The notes under the pieces: generated by a model | What the model was told of the DNA's origin: nothing | The model's database searches: none | What the model saw: only the letters and a program-made list of their open reading frames with translations | Made by a program: the position numbers and the translations under genes | Origin: an uncultured Clostridia bacterium | Lineage (GTDB): Bacteria > Bacillota > Clostridia > Christensenellales > Borkfalkiaceae | Length of the DNA: 64,000 nucleotides | Direction: 5' to 3' | Assembly (NCBI GenBank): GCA_947627565.1 | Contig: CANQWO010000004.1 | Coordinates: forward strand, 25,996 to 89,995 | Shown: piece by piece, positions 50,621 to 60,610 of the stretch | Position numbering within the stretch: position 1 is the stretch's first letter | Layout: every line of letters begins with the position of its first letter

Positions 50621-50830
50621 ATGAATAGCTGTCTCAGTGGCAACGGCTGCCTTTGGATTCTCATCATCGCGCTCATTCTCGGAAACGGGACCAACCTGCT
50701 CAACTCGAGAGCGCTCACGGGCTGCGGATGGCCGTTCCTCGTTGCGCTTGCGTATTGCCTGTGCAAGAACGGTACCCTCTCTCGGCTCCTCAATTCGATC
50801 ACGAACGGCGGCTGCGGCTGTAACGGTTAA
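50621..50830 (+). CDS. small Cys/Gly-rich membrane protein, function unknown
   Basis: 69 aa with strong RBS (GAAGGAGGAAAAAC) and terminator immediately after; MNSCLSGNGCLWILIIALIL...GGCGCNG. Confidence 0.8.
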   Translation: MNSCLSGNGCLWILIIALILGNGTNLLNSRALTGCGWPFLVALAYCLCKNGTLSRLLNSITNGGCGCNG

Positions 50831-50855
50831 CGTCTTTCATCCGATTCCGTAGAGA

Positions 50856-50883
50856 GATCCCCGTACAGGACTGTACGGGGATC
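50856..50883 (+). terminator. intrinsic terminator
   Basis: GATCCCCGTACA-GGAC-TGTACGGGGATC, perfect 12-bp stem. Confidence 0.85.
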
Positions 50884-50921
50884 GTTTCCGTTTGGGTGAA
50901 ATGTGCGTTCGGTGCAGGGCC

Positions 50922-51458
50922 TTACGCCCCGCGGCCCTTCAGCTTGGCATACTGCAATGCGGCGATCGTCTTGCCGTCCTTGATGCGGCCGTCCTCCACC
51001 ATTGCATACGCCTCCTCGAGCGGGAGCCGCACGACGTCGAGGAACTCGTCCGCGTCGGGATGGACGCGCCCCGCCCCGATCCCGACCGCCTCATAGATAT
51101 AAATTTTCTCGTTGCTGTATCCGGGCGTCGGGTAGAAGGTGAAGATCGGCGTAAGCGCGTCGGCGACCAAGCCCGTCTCCTCCTCGAGTTCGCGCTTCGC
51201 GGCGACGGCGGGATCCTCCCCCTTTTCCAGCTTGCCCGCGGGGACCTCCAACAGTTCCTCCCCGTAGGCATAGCGGTATTGGCGCACCAGAACGACGCTT
51301 CCGCCGGTCACGGCCAAGACGCAGGCCCCGCCCGGATGCTCGACCACTTCCCGCGTGCACGGCTTGCCGTCGGGCAGCTCCGCATCGTCGCAGCGGACAT
51401 TGATGATCTTTCCCATAAACCGATAGTTCTTTCTGACCGTCTTCTCTTTGAGTTTCAT
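50922..51458 (-). CDS. NUDIX hydrolase (ADP-ribose pyrophosphatase-like)
   Basis: EVPAGKLEKGEDPAVAAKRELEEETGLVAD. Confidence 0.92.
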   Translation of the reverse strand: MKLKEKTVRKNYRFMGKIINVRCDDAELPDGKPCTREVVEHPGGACVLAVTGGSVVLVRQYRYAYGEELLEVPAGKLEKGEDPAVAAKRELEEETGLVADALTPIFTFYPTPGYSNEKIYIYEAVGIGAGRVHPDADEFLDVVRLPLEEAYAMVEDGRIKDGKTIAALQYAKLKGRGA

Positions 51459-51470
51459 GTCCCGTCCCCC

Positions 51471-52160
51471 TTACAGACGCGCCACGGTAGAAAACAGCGC
51501 GGCGCTCTCCTCATCCTCTCCGCCGATATAGCGCAACAGATACCGATACCCCGCGAGCAGTGCGGCGATATCCGAGACGTCGCCGCGGGTCACGGCGTCC
51601 TTCAGCTCGCCCAAAATCAGATCGGCCGCGGCCTGTTCCTCCTCGTGGAGCCCGAAGCGCTGCAGCCGCGCGGGCTCGGCGGCAAGACGCACCGAGAGTT
51701 CGCCGAGCGGCGAATCCCCGCCCTTGGCCGCCTCGGGGAAGCAGTCCTTCAGAATTTCGGCGAACGGCCGCACCATCCGGTCGGAAAAGAGCAAAAATCC
51801 CGCGGTATAGCTGCCGTCCACATAAAAATATCGCAACAGAAAATCGCCGAGCGAAAGCGAGCCCCTGTCGATCTCCATGAAGAGACAGAATACAAAGGCC
51901 AGGATGTCTTTGCGCTCCGCAGGGAGATACGCGGCGCCGTGGGCCGCGCCCTTATACGCGGGAAATCGCAGACAGGCGGCGCGCACGGCCGGGTAATCGA
52001 ATCCCTTGGCGACGGCCGTGAACAGCTCGCGGAGATCGTTGCTCGCCGCAAGCGCTTCCAGCGCCTCGGAGATCTTTTCCTCCGCGGTGCTGTATTTTCC
52101 ATCCATGAGTTCGGACAGGATCCTCAGAAATCGTTGGATTTTTTCGGTGCGTGCTTCCAT
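51471..52160 (-). CDS. hypothetical protein
   Basis: Helical ORF MEARTEKIQRFLRILSELM...; no family recognised. Confidence 0.65.
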   Translation of the reverse strand: MEARTEKIQRFLRILSELMDGKYSTAEEKISEALEALAASNDLRELFTAVAKGFDYPAVRAACLRFPAYKGAAHGAAYLPAERKDILAFVFCLFMEIDRGSLSLGDFLLRYFYVDGSYTAGFLLFSDRMVRPFAEILKDCFPEAAKGGDSPLGELSVRLAAEPARLQRFGLHEEEQAAADLILGELKDAVTRGDVSDIAALLAGYRYLLRYIGGEDEESAALFSTVARL

Positions 52161-52326
52161 AGTTTCCTCCGCAAAGGGCAAACTGCCCCGTCGATACATC
52201 TTCTTTTTGTCATTATATCACAAAAAGGAAAAATGTAAAAGAATTTTTTCGGGAAAGTATTGACTTTTCCCGAAGATTTCATGTATAATGTTATATATTT
52301 CAGAAATCAAAGGGAGGAACTAACTC

Positions 52327-52554
52327 ATGAAATCCGTCACCATCTCTCTCGAAATGTCCAGCAGCGTGAAAGAATTTGTCAACATCACGCAGAGCTATGA
52401 CTACGAAATCGTCATCAAGAGCGGCCACTATGTCGTCGACGCGAAGTCCATTCTCGGATTGTTCAGCCTCGATACGTCCAAGCCTCTCACCGTCGAGATC
52501 TATAGCGACGACTGCGCGGATCTTCTTGAAAAGCTCAAGAAATTTGCGGCGTAA
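52327..52554 (+). CDS. HPr-like protein lacking the phosphorylatable His15
   Basis: 75 aa; HPr-like C-terminal part KSILGLFSLDTSKPLTVEIYSDD aligns to KSIMGVMSLG...ITIYADG, but the N-terminal G-(I/L)-H-A-R-P site is replaced by SSSVKEF. Confidence 0.8.
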   Translation: MKSVTISLEMSSSVKEFVNITQSYDYEIVIKSGHYVVDAKSILGLFSLDTSKPLTVEIYSDDCADLLEKLKKFAA

Positions 52555-52657
52555 CCCAATCGCCGCACGCGCGGCAAGTCATCGGGCAGAGAGAGGGTCG
52601 CTTAATTGATTTAAGCGACTTTATCTTTCCCGAAGTTTGAAATACAAAGGATCCTGC

Positions 52658-53182
52658 ATGCAGATAAAAGGCGAGACTTCGGTCAACAAACTGATTTTGC
52701 TCTTCGTCTTCGATAAGATGGAGAGCCCCCTCTCGGAGCGGACGATCTTGGATATGTGCACGTCGTCCAATGATTGGATCAATTATATGGACTGCCGCGT
52801 CCTGATCCATAAACTGCTCTCCGACGGGTTCATCTGCGAGATCCCCGGCGTCGACGATCCGCTCTATACGATCACGCCGGAGGGCCGGGATTCGCTTGCC
52901 AATTTTTACATCAACATCCCGCGCAGCGTGCGGGAAGAGATCGTGAAATTCGTCAAGAACAACAGCGCGAAATTCCGCATGCGGCAGGAATGCAAGTCGG
53001 ACTATTTTCAGAATAAAGACGGATCCTATACCGTCTTTTTGAAGATCTTGGCTCCCGTACAGCCCATGCTTGAGCTCAAATTCGTCGTCCCGGATAAAAA
53101 GACCGCCAGCCGCATCTATAAAAAATGGGAGGACAAGGCATCGGAGCTCTATTCGGTCGTCTATGAAACTTTGGTGGATTGA
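52658..53182 (+). CDS. DUF4364-like winged-helix protein
   Basis: NKLILLFVFDKMESPLSERTILDMC..., TITPEGRDSLANFYINIPRSVREEI. Confidence 0.8.
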   Translation: MQIKGETSVNKLILLFVFDKMESPLSERTILDMCTSSNDWINYMDCRVLIHKLLSDGFICEIPGVDDPLYTITPEGRDSLANFYINIPRSVREEIVKFVKNNSAKFRMRQECKSDYFQNKDGSYTVFLKILAPVQPMLELKFVVPDKKTASRIYKKWEDKASELYSVVYETLVD

Positions 53183-53221
53183 TTTCCCTTAAGATATTTG
53201 TACCGACGGAGGTTTACAATT

Positions 53222-53473
53222 ATGGTCACATATTCTACAAAAGGCACCTGCTCCAAACAGATCATCTTCGATATCGATCAGGAGAACAGGATCCACAACG
53301 TCAAATTCATCGGGGGTTGCAGCGGCAATCTGCAAGGCATCGGCAGGCTCGTCGAGGGCAAGACGCCGGATGAGGTCGTCCCCCTTTTGAAAGGGATCCG
53401 CTGTCGCCAAAACACGTCGTGTCCCGATCAGCTCGCCCTTGCGCTCGAACCTTATATGAAAAAAGCCGATTAA
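53222..53473 (+). CDS. TSCPD-domain protein (TIGR03905-like)
   Basis: MVTYSTKGTCSKQIIFDI...FIGGCSGNLQGI...C(R/Q)NTSCPDQLA. Confidence 0.85.
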   Translation: MVTYSTKGTCSKQIIFDIDQENRIHNVKFIGGCSGNLQGIGRLVEGKTPDEVVPLLKGIRCRQNTSCPDQLALALEPYMKKAD

Positions 53474-53477
53474 CAGA

Positions 53478-53512
53478 AGCTCCCGTGCGTGTTGCCGCAC
53501 GGGAGCTCTTCT
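53478..53512. terminator. intrinsic terminator between convergent genes
   Basis: AGCTCCCGTGCG-TGTTGC-CGCACGGGAGCT then TCTTCTTTT. Confidence 0.85.
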
Positions 53513-53513
53513 T

Positions 53514-54980
53514 TTACAGCAGAATACAGATGACCCCGCCCTTTCCCTCGTTGACGATCCGCGTAACTGTCCGCCGCATTTTGCTCTGTACGTTTTCCCG
53601 CATCGAGCGATTCTTCACGGTGAGTTCTTCCCCCAACATCTCCTTGAGCGTGCGGCCGAACATGTTGGTGTTCCACGCGCGCTCCGGTTCGGCGGCCATG
53701 GTCTCGGCAAGCGTTTTGACAAACGCCTCGCTCTGCTCGCGCGTGCCGAGGGCGGGATGCACCTCCCCGCTCACGTCGACGCGGATGATGTGATAGCTGG
53801 GCGCGTCCGCGTGCAGGTTGACGTCGACCCGCCCGCTCTTTTTGACGAGCTTGGGCTCGGAGAGGCTCATTTCGTATGGATCGGGCGGCACGATGCCGTA
53901 GCCGTATTCCTGCGCTTCGGCAAAAGCCTTGCCGACGCGGTCGTAGACCTTCTTGGCCTCCGAGAGCCGGACGACATATTGCATGAGCGCAAATTCGTCG
54001 CCGAGCTCCTCGCCGCACTGTTCGCCGAGCACGCGATAGAACGTCCCCTCCTGCGGCTCCACCCGGCAGACGGCGACTCCCGTCGCGGCGTCGATGCGCA
54101 GCGAAACGGGCGGTTTTAAGCGGTCGCTCTCCGTGAACATGGTGTCGAGCAGCGCGCAATCGCTGAGCTTGCCGATCTTGGGCGCGACCGCGCGGATCCC
54201 GCCGAGAAGTTCGGAAATGACGGAGCTGTCCGCATCGAGGATCCGCATCCAATCGGGAATATCCACGTCGATGGAGACAACGGGAAATTCATAGAGGATC
54301 TTTTCCAAAATTTCCGATAATTTATCTTCGTCAAGCGCCTCGCAATTGACGGGAATTACGGGAGCGCCATACTTCTCTTCCAGCGAAACAGAACGGTCGA
54401 ACGCGGACATGGGGTCCATGCAATTCATCAGAATGACGAACGGCTTTCCGATTTCCTTCAATTCAGAAATTGTTTTTTCTTCCGCTTTTTCATAGGCCTC
54501 CCGCGAAAGACCGGTGATCGATCCGTCCGTCGTGACGACAATGCCGATGGTGGCGTGGTCGCGCACGACGCGGCGCGTGCCCTCCTCCGCGGCTTGGTCG
54601 AACGGTACGGGAACGTCGCTCCAAGGCGTCTTGACGAGACGGGGCGCGCCCTCCTCTTCGAAGCCGCTCGCGCCCTCGACAGGAAATCCCACGCAGTCGA
54701 TGAGGCGCACCCGCGCCACGGCATCCTTGACGCTGATCTCCGCCGCTTCCTCGGGGACAAATTTCGGTTCCGTCGTCATCACCGTCTTCCCTGCCGCCGA
54801 CTGCGGCAGTTCGTCGGTATACCGCTGTTTCTTGGCTCCCTCCACGGAGGGCAGGATGAGTGTCTCCATGAACTTCTTGATGAACGTCGATTTGCCCGTC
54901 CGAACGGGCCCCACGACGCCGATGAAGATATCGCCGCCCGTGCGGGTCGCTACGTCTTCGTACACATTAAATGTCTTCAT
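53514..54980 (-). CDS. spoIVA: stage IV sporulation protein A
   Basis: FNVYEDVATRTGGDIFIGVVGPVRTGKSTFIKKFMETLILP. Confidence 0.97.
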   Translation of the reverse strand: MKTFNVYEDVATRTGGDIFIGVVGPVRTGKSTFIKKFMETLILPSVEGAKKQRYTDELPQSAAGKTVMTTEPKFVPEEAAEISVKDAVARVRLIDCVGFPVEGASGFEEEGAPRLVKTPWSDVPVPFDQAAEEGTRRVVRDHATIGIVVTTDGSITGLSREAYEKAEEKTISELKEIGKPFVILMNCMDPMSAFDRSVSLEEKYGAPVIPVNCEALDEDKLSEILEKILYEFPVVSIDVDIPDWMRILDADSSVISELLGGIRAVAPKIGKLSDCALLDTMFTESDRLKPPVSLRIDAATGVAVCRVEPQEGTFYRVLGEQCGEELGDEFALMQYVVRLSEAKKVYDRVGKAFAEAQEYGYGIVPPDPYEMSLSEPKLVKKSGRVDVNLHADAPSYHIIRVDVSGEVHPALGTREQSEAFVKTLAETMAAEPERAWNTNMFGRTLKEMLGEELTVKNRSMRENVQSKMRRTVTRIVNEGKGGVICILL

Positions 54981-55081
54981 AACCGCCTCCGCAAATTTGC
55001 TTGCACTGTTACCATATGTCGGCGGCAAAAAAAATATGACGAAAACCCTGCGCTACCGCAGGGTTTTCTCATCTCGCACGT

Positions 55082-55918
55082 TCAAGCGTCCGATTTCTTC
55101 AAATTCATAATGTCGTAAGCGCCCTCTTGCTGGGACCGCATCTCCTTGAAATAGGGGTCCTCGGAGAAATCGCGCGGACGGGTGTATTCGCCGCCGAGCG
55201 CCTCGATCGCGTATTTCAGTTCCTGGTACTCGAGGAAATTGATGTCGTCGCGGTCGATGACCTCCAAAAGATCAGGGAGCGCCCGCGGATCCCCGTAGGT
55301 CGCAAGGTAACTCGCCCGCATGGGGATGTCCTCGCCCGTATGGAACGCTTGGAGAAGCACGCCGAAAACGGCGTCGTCCCGCTCCTTACAGCCGGAGAGG
55401 ATCTCGAGCATAAGTTCCTCGCGCACGCCGCGGCGCAGGCAGTCGAGCGCGCGGTCCTTTGCATGATCTGCGCCCGCTTTGAGCTGTTCGCAGACGGCGT
55501 CCACGACATTTTCGTCTGCGCCCTCTTCCTCCAAAATGGCGAAGTAGGCGGCAAATGCGGCGGGATCGGCGCCGAGCAGGTTGACGGCAAAGGTCAAAAG
55601 TTCAATGTTTTTGCTCCCGAGGAGGCGCAAAAGCGCGGCGGGACGGCGCGTTTCCAGCTCCCGGCACAAAAAATCCGAGGTCGGGACGCCCGTTTCGACG
55701 TGCTCCTCGAGGCAGGACACCAGCGCCTCGTCGTCCATCGCGGCATAGAACCCTTTGGGCGTATTGCCGGCCTTGGGGATGAACGTGTCGCCGAACTTGC
55801 GATAGAGCTTCGGAATGATGCTCTCCCACTGCTTTTCGGTATATTTCCCCGCATTTTGCTGCATATATTCGGCCAATTTTTCATCGAACAGGCCGTCGAA
55901 ATCAATCAATTTTGCCAT
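55082..55918 (-). CDS. hypothetical protein with HEAT-like helical repeats
   Basis: MAKLIDFDGLFDEKLAEYMQQNAGKYTEKQWES...; repeated helical pairs. Confidence 0.7.
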   Translation of the reverse strand: MAKLIDFDGLFDEKLAEYMQQNAGKYTEKQWESIIPKLYRKFGDTFIPKAGNTPKGFYAAMDDEALVSCLEEHVETGVPTSDFLCRELETRRPAALLRLLGSKNIELLTFAVNLLGADPAAFAAYFAILEEEGADENVVDAVCEQLKAGADHAKDRALDCLRRGVREELMLEILSGCKERDDAVFGVLLQAFHTGEDIPMRASYLATYGDPRALPDLLEVIDRDDINFLEYQELKYAIEALGGEYTRPRDFSEDPYFKEMRSQQEGAYDIMNLKKSDA

Positions 55919-55926
55919 GGTAGACC

Positions 55927-57576
55927 TCACATCATGAAATTGAGTATGCGCCTCGTCACGGAAATATCCGCGTCGAACAGGTTGCAGATCTCCTCGAGCG
56001 TGCGCTCGCCGTGTTTCAGGCGCGCTTCGCGGTAGATGGCGGCCGCGAGCGGCGCGCGCGCATCGAAGAGCTCCCACGCCTCCGCCTCGGCAAGGGTGGC
56101 ATACATGTCCTCGGCCGCGCCGCAGAGTTTTTCCTCGCTCTCCTCTCCGAGAAGGGCAAATTTCGCATAGACGTCCGCAAAGGCCGTCATGAACTCCCCG
56201 CTCTTCCGGGCGCCGATCTCCAAGCGGTGAATGAAGAGTTCGCGATAGAGGTTGCAGATGACGGCGCCGTAGGATTCCTCCGCGTTGCGGCAGACGAGAT
56301 CGTGCAAAATGGCGAGCTTTACGACGTCGTCGCCCTCATAATCGAGCAACACTTCGCGGATCAGCGCGTCGACGCCGCTCTTCAGCGCAACTTTGGCCGC
56401 GAGGAGCTGCAACTTTTCATCGTGCCCCTCCATCTCGTCGAAGGCAAGATGGAAACTCTCCCGAAATTGCGCGGAACTCGCGAGCGCCCCCGGCTCCTCC
56501 GGCTCCGAGCGGCTCACCTGCAAGAGATATGCGGCCAGCTTGCGGTATTCCCCCTCCGGCAGACGGTAGTAATACGTCATGGGGACTTCCTCGCCGCCGT
56601 CGCGAAAATCGCGCAGTTTTCCGAGATACCATTCCGCCACGGCTTTGCGCGGATAGATCGTCGTCAACGTTTCAAGAGATTGAATTGCTTCGTCGATCTC
56701 GCGGACATGGTATGCCGATGCGGCGTAGAACCACAAAATATTTTCGTCATAGGGGAGCCGCTTTTTCAGCTCGGCGAGCGTGACATAGGCCTCCGTGTGG
56801 AGTCCCGTTTCGCAGAGCGCCGTGGCGACCCGATACAGATCGTCGGTCGCGCCGACGGGAAGACGAAACAGCTTTTCCGCAACCGCCTTCGCCTCCTCGC
56901 GCTTCTCCAAGGCGCCGAGCACGGCGCAATACGTCGTGAGGACCTGCACGTTGTCGGGGTGCTCCTCCATCAGGCGCTCGCACATCTCCTGCGCCTCCCG
57001 TTCCTCCCCCATCATGAGGGAGCACATCGCGGCAAGGCCCGCGCCCGAGGCGTAGTCGCTGCTCTCGGGGGGGATGTCCGAAAAGACTTCCTTGGCGGCG
57101 CCCAATTCCCCCGCCTTCAACAGCGCGAGGCCGGCGCCGAGCATCTCGGGGCTGGAGGTGTTCTCCTCGGAATCGTGCACGAGATGCAAAGCGGGTTCGC
57201 GGACCTCCTGCTCGAAAATCTCCGGGTCCGGCTCGCCCCCGTCCTCGGCTACGGCAAGACGGTAGTAGAAACCGGACTGAAATTCGTTGCCCATATTCAT
57301 GAAAGCAACGGCAAGGCCCTCGTAGCCCTCGTAAAATTCTTCTTGCGCACAGGTATCCAAAAAGCGGAACCATGCGTCGGCGGCACGCGGCCAGAGTTCG
57401 AGCGCTTCGAAGATATCGGCGTAGAGCTCATAGGCGTCCGCGAGCGGGACATTCATCCGCTCCCGCTTGTTGAGCACGGTGAGCGCGCCGAGATAATCCC
57501 CTCCGTCCATCCGCTTTTGCGCGCTTTCGAGAAGGAAATCGTCGTCGAATTTCAGTTGGAGGCTGTCTTTCCTCAT
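55927..57576 (-). CDS. tetratricopeptide-repeat protein
   Basis: 549 aa helical repeats (ALTVLNKRERMNVPLADAYELYADIFEALELWPRAADAWFRFLD). Confidence 0.75.
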   Translation of the reverse strand: MRKDSLQLKFDDDFLLESAQKRMDGGDYLGALTVLNKRERMNVPLADAYELYADIFEALELWPRAADAWFRFLDTCAQEEFYEGYEGLAVAFMNMGNEFQSGFYYRLAVAEDGGEPDPEIFEQEVREPALHLVHDSEENTSSPEMLGAGLALLKAGELGAAKEVFSDIPPESSDYASGAGLAAMCSLMMGEEREAQEMCERLMEEHPDNVQVLTTYCAVLGALEKREEAKAVAEKLFRLPVGATDDLYRVATALCETGLHTEAYVTLAELKKRLPYDENILWFYAASAYHVREIDEAIQSLETLTTIYPRKAVAEWYLGKLRDFRDGGEEVPMTYYYRLPEGEYRKLAAYLLQVSRSEPEEPGALASSAQFRESFHLAFDEMEGHDEKLQLLAAKVALKSGVDALIREVLLDYEGDDVVKLAILHDLVCRNAEESYGAVICNLYRELFIHRLEIGARKSGEFMTAFADVYAKFALLGEESEEKLCGAAEDMYATLAEAEAWELFDARAPLAAAIYREARLKHGERTLEEICNLFDADISVTRRILNFMM

Positions 57577-58451
57577 GCTTCTCCCGTCGCGGCGAAGAGC
57601 GCTTCAACTTCTTCACCGCCAAAATCATAAGTGGTGTTGCAATAGTGACAATAGACGGAGACCCGCCCCTCGTCGCGGACGATGGCGCGCGCCTCCTCCA
57701 CTCCCAGCGAACGGATCAGATCGGCAACGCGGCCGCGCGAACAGTGACAGCGAAATGCGACTTCCCGCGTGACGGCGTCGCGAACGGGCGCATAGGCGGA
57801 GAAGACGCCCGCGGCTCCCTCCCGCTCCAAGCGCGTGGAGATCGCGACAAATTTCCGCGCCTCCGCCTCGACGGCCGCCAAAACTTCCTCGCTTGCCCCG
57901 GGCAGCGGCTGGAAGAAGACGCCTCCCGCCGCCAGACAGTGGCCGTCGGGCGCAATCTTGACGCCGAGCGCAACCGCGGTGGGCAACTGCTCGCTCTCGA
58001 GAAAATAGGCGGAAAAATCCTCCGCGATCTCCCCCGAAACGAGCGCCGTCGTCCCCACGAAGGGAATGCCTTCCCCGTCGTCGCGGATGACGGTCAGAGT
58101 CCCGTTTTTTCCGGTAAATCCGCCGACGTCGAGCTTGCCGTCGCCGCGGGGCGGCAGATCGGCCTCGGGGTGTTCGACAAACCCGCGCAGAAAGAGCCGA
58201 CCGTCGCCCGCAACGCAAATTTTTCCGCCCACGCCGTCGCCCTTCACCGTGACGGAGAGCGAGCTCTCCTCCGTTTTGAGCCAACTGCAGAGATAGGCGG
58301 TCGCGGTCATGGTACGGCCCAACGCCGCCGCGGCAACGGGCGTGAGCGCGTGACGGGAAATGGCCTCCTCAACCACCGCCGTCGTATCCAAAACGGCAAG
58401 CGATACCGCGCCGTCCATGATCAATGTCTTATAAATCACGCTTTTCTGCAT
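57573..58451 (-). CDS. hslO: Hsp33 redox-regulated chaperone
   Basis: C-terminal zinc motif CHCSRG...CHYCNTTY. Confidence 0.95.
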   Translation of the reverse strand: MQKSVIYKTLIMDGAVSLAVLDTTAVVEEAISRHALTPVAAAALGRTMTATAYLCSWLKTEESSLSVTVKGDGVGGKICVAGDGRLFLRGFVEHPEADLPPRGDGKLDVGGFTGKNGTLTVIRDDGEGIPFVGTTALVSGEIAEDFSAYFLESEQLPTAVALGVKIAPDGHCLAAGGVFFQPLPGASEEVLAAVEAEARKFVAISTRLEREGAAGVFSAYAPVRDAVTREVAFRCHCSRGRVADLIRSLGVEEARAIVRDEGRVSVYCHYCNTTYDFGGEEVEALFAATGEA

Positions 58452-59170
58452 AGAAAATTCAATCTGTCGCTCCCCGTTTTTTCCTCTCCGAGGTGCCCCT
58501 CGACCGCGAGAATTTCGAATCCGGCGGCCTCGAGCGCACTGCGAAGCGTCTCCTCTTCGTGGATATACTGCGTATGCGATTCGTCGTACCGCGCAAACCG
58601 GCCGTCTTGCTCCCGCACGAACAGCGTCACGTTCATCTCCACCCTGTCCTCGAAGAGCCGATTGAAGGACAGATAGGTGACCTCGTCGCGATCGTCCGCA
58701 AACATATTATCCGCAACTTTGCAGCGAAGTTTGCACGGAGAGCTGACGTCGAACCAAAAGAGACCGCCGTGCCGCAGCGCCGCATACGCGCATCCGAATG
58801 CGCCGCGCAATTCCGGCCGAGAAAGATAATTATAGCAATCGTTGGGCGCGAGGATGAAATCGAATTTCTTCAAGACCTTAAACCGACGGGCGTCGAGGCG
58901 CAGAAATTCGATCGCGGCGCCCTCCTCCGCGGCCAGCTTGCGGGCCCGATTGAGCATGGCGACCGAACAGTCTCCCGCGGACATGGTATAGCCGTTTTTC
59001 GTCAAGATGCGCGAAAACGCGCCGCTTCCGCATCCGATCTCCAACCCGTTTTTGCCCGCGCCGTAGGCCCTGAGCCCGCGAATAAAATACTGCGACCAAG
59101 TGGGATAGTCGCAGTCGTCATTCAGGTATTCGAACCAATCCGCAAGCGAATCATAGGCCTGCATACGCAC
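58436..59170 (-). CDS. class I SAM-dependent methyltransferase
   Basis: GLEIGCGSGAFSRILTKNGYTMSAGDCSVAML. Confidence 0.9.
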   Translation of the reverse strand: MRMQAYDSLADWFEYLNDDCDYPTWSQYFIRGLRAYGAGKNGLEIGCGSGAFSRILTKNGYTMSAGDCSVAMLNRARKLAAEEGAAIEFLRLDARRFKVLKKFDFILAPNDCYNYLSRPELRGAFGCAYAALRHGGLFWFDVSSPCKLRCKVADNMFADDRDEVTYLSFNRLFEDRVEMNVTLFVREQDGRFARYDESHTQYIHEEETLRSALEAAGFEILAVEGHLGEEKTGSDRLNFLCRKA

Positions 59171-59173
59171 CCC

Positions 59174-60472
59174 TTACTTCTTCGTGAGCATCTTCGGCGG
59201 CTTCGGAGGCTTCTTTTTCTTGCCCTTGTCCTCATCCTGAAGCGCGCGCTCGCGCTCCTCGAACTGCTTGTTGTATTCGACGTATTCGGGGTCGTTTTTG
59301 TGCGCCTCCGCATACGCTTTTACATCTTCCTCCATGGATTCCTTGCTCTCGCGGAGCTTTTTCAGATCCTCGCGGGAGAACGAATCGGGAAGCTGATACA
59401 GATCGAAATCGTCGTCGATGGGTTTGATGGGGCGGGAGACCAGCGTGGACTTGCCCTGCGCGACGATCATGCGCCTGTATTCGCGCATCGCGGCGCTCTC
59501 GTCCTCCGTCTGTTCCTTCCCCTGCTGCTTGCCCTTTTCCTTGTTATAGAGACCGCGGCCGACCGCGACGCCCATGTTGGGATTGACGAACTTATCGAAC
59601 GCCCACTGGCTATAATCCAGCCACGCGAGGAGCGCATACGAAAATCCGAAGAGTGCCATCAAAATGATGCCGATCGCGGCAAAAAATCCGTTTCCGAAGA
59701 TCGCAAGGAAGAACGGGATCCCGGCAAGCGCCGCAAAGAAGACCGTCTGCGGGAACGTCCCGAGCGTCATGACGATGGCGTTGCGGAAGAGCGCCCACGG
59801 ACCCTGCGTATAGTTGATGCCGAGCGAGACCATCCACAAGCACACCAACAGGAAAAACGCCACGAAGAAATAGCCGATCACTTTGGAGGCGATCATCCAG
59901 CCCTTCGTCGGCGCGTCGATCGCCGAGTAGAAGTCGGCAAGATTTCCCGCCGTCCGCGCGATGTAGAGAATGATGCCGAAAATGAGCATCGCCTCGAGGA
60001 CGTTCCAATAGTTGCGGCGGATCCCTCTGACAAAGTCGTTGGCGACAAAGACGCCCTCCGTCCAGATGAGGTTGCGGATGATGTAGGCGCCGCCCGAGAC
60101 GCCCAACGCGGCGATCGCAAGGCAGGGGATCATGAGCGCAAAGTAGATGAGGTCATATTGGAATACGAGATATTCCGCCGTGCCGTCGATATTGGGGATC
60201 CACATGGGATTGATCGTGAGCCCCGGGCTGAACGGGCCCGTCACGCTCTGCGACAGCATCCAAAGATAGCGAAGCACGATGATTGCGATGAGAGGAAGAA
60301 ACGTGACAAGCACGAGGAGATTGACAAGCATCAGTCTCCCGAATCTGCCCTTCAGAATATCCCAAAACAGCGACCAACGATTGGTCGGCAGGGTGCTGCG
60401 GGCATACTCTTCATCTCGTTCCTTGCCTTCCAGCCAACGGGCCACAAGGCCTTTTCTTTCTCGATCCGCCAT
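59174..60472 (-). CDS. YesL/DUF624-like integral membrane protein
   Basis: 432 aa with multiple TM segments; Lys/Glu-rich C-terminal tail. Confidence 0.7.
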   Translation of the reverse strand: MADRERKGLVARWLEGKERDEEYARSTLPTNRWSLFWDILKGRFGRLMLVNLLVLVTFLPLIAIIVLRYLWMLSQSVTGPFSPGLTINPMWIPNIDGTAEYLVFQYDLIYFALMIPCLAIAALGVSGGAYIIRNLIWTEGVFVANDFVRGIRRNYWNVLEAMLIFGIILYIARTAGNLADFYSAIDAPTKGWMIASKVIGYFFVAFFLLVCLWMVSLGINYTQGPWALFRNAIVMTLGTFPQTVFFAALAGIPFFLAIFGNGFFAAIGIILMALFGFSYALLAWLDYSQWAFDKFVNPNMGVAVGRGLYNKEKGKQQGKEQTEDESAAMREYRRMIVAQGKSTLVSRPIKPIDDDFDLYQLPDSFSREDLKKLRESKESMEEDVKAYAEAHKNDPEYVEYNKQFEERERALQDEDKGKKKKPPKPPKMLTKK

Positions 60473-60575
60473 AGTTTCACTCCGAATTTTGCCGTTCGTA
60501 TCGCGCGGCGCTTATGCCGCTTTCTTTATTGTACCATACTCGCCGAAAAATTTCAATGAAAATCGGGCAAATTCT

Positions 60576-60604
60576 TTGACTTTTCATCGTCCCTATGGTA
60601 AAAT
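60576..60604 (+). promoter_or_regulatory. promoter of lysine biosynthesis operon
   Basis: TTGACT - 17 nt - TAAAAT. Confidence 0.7.
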
Positions 60605-60610
60605 TATTTC

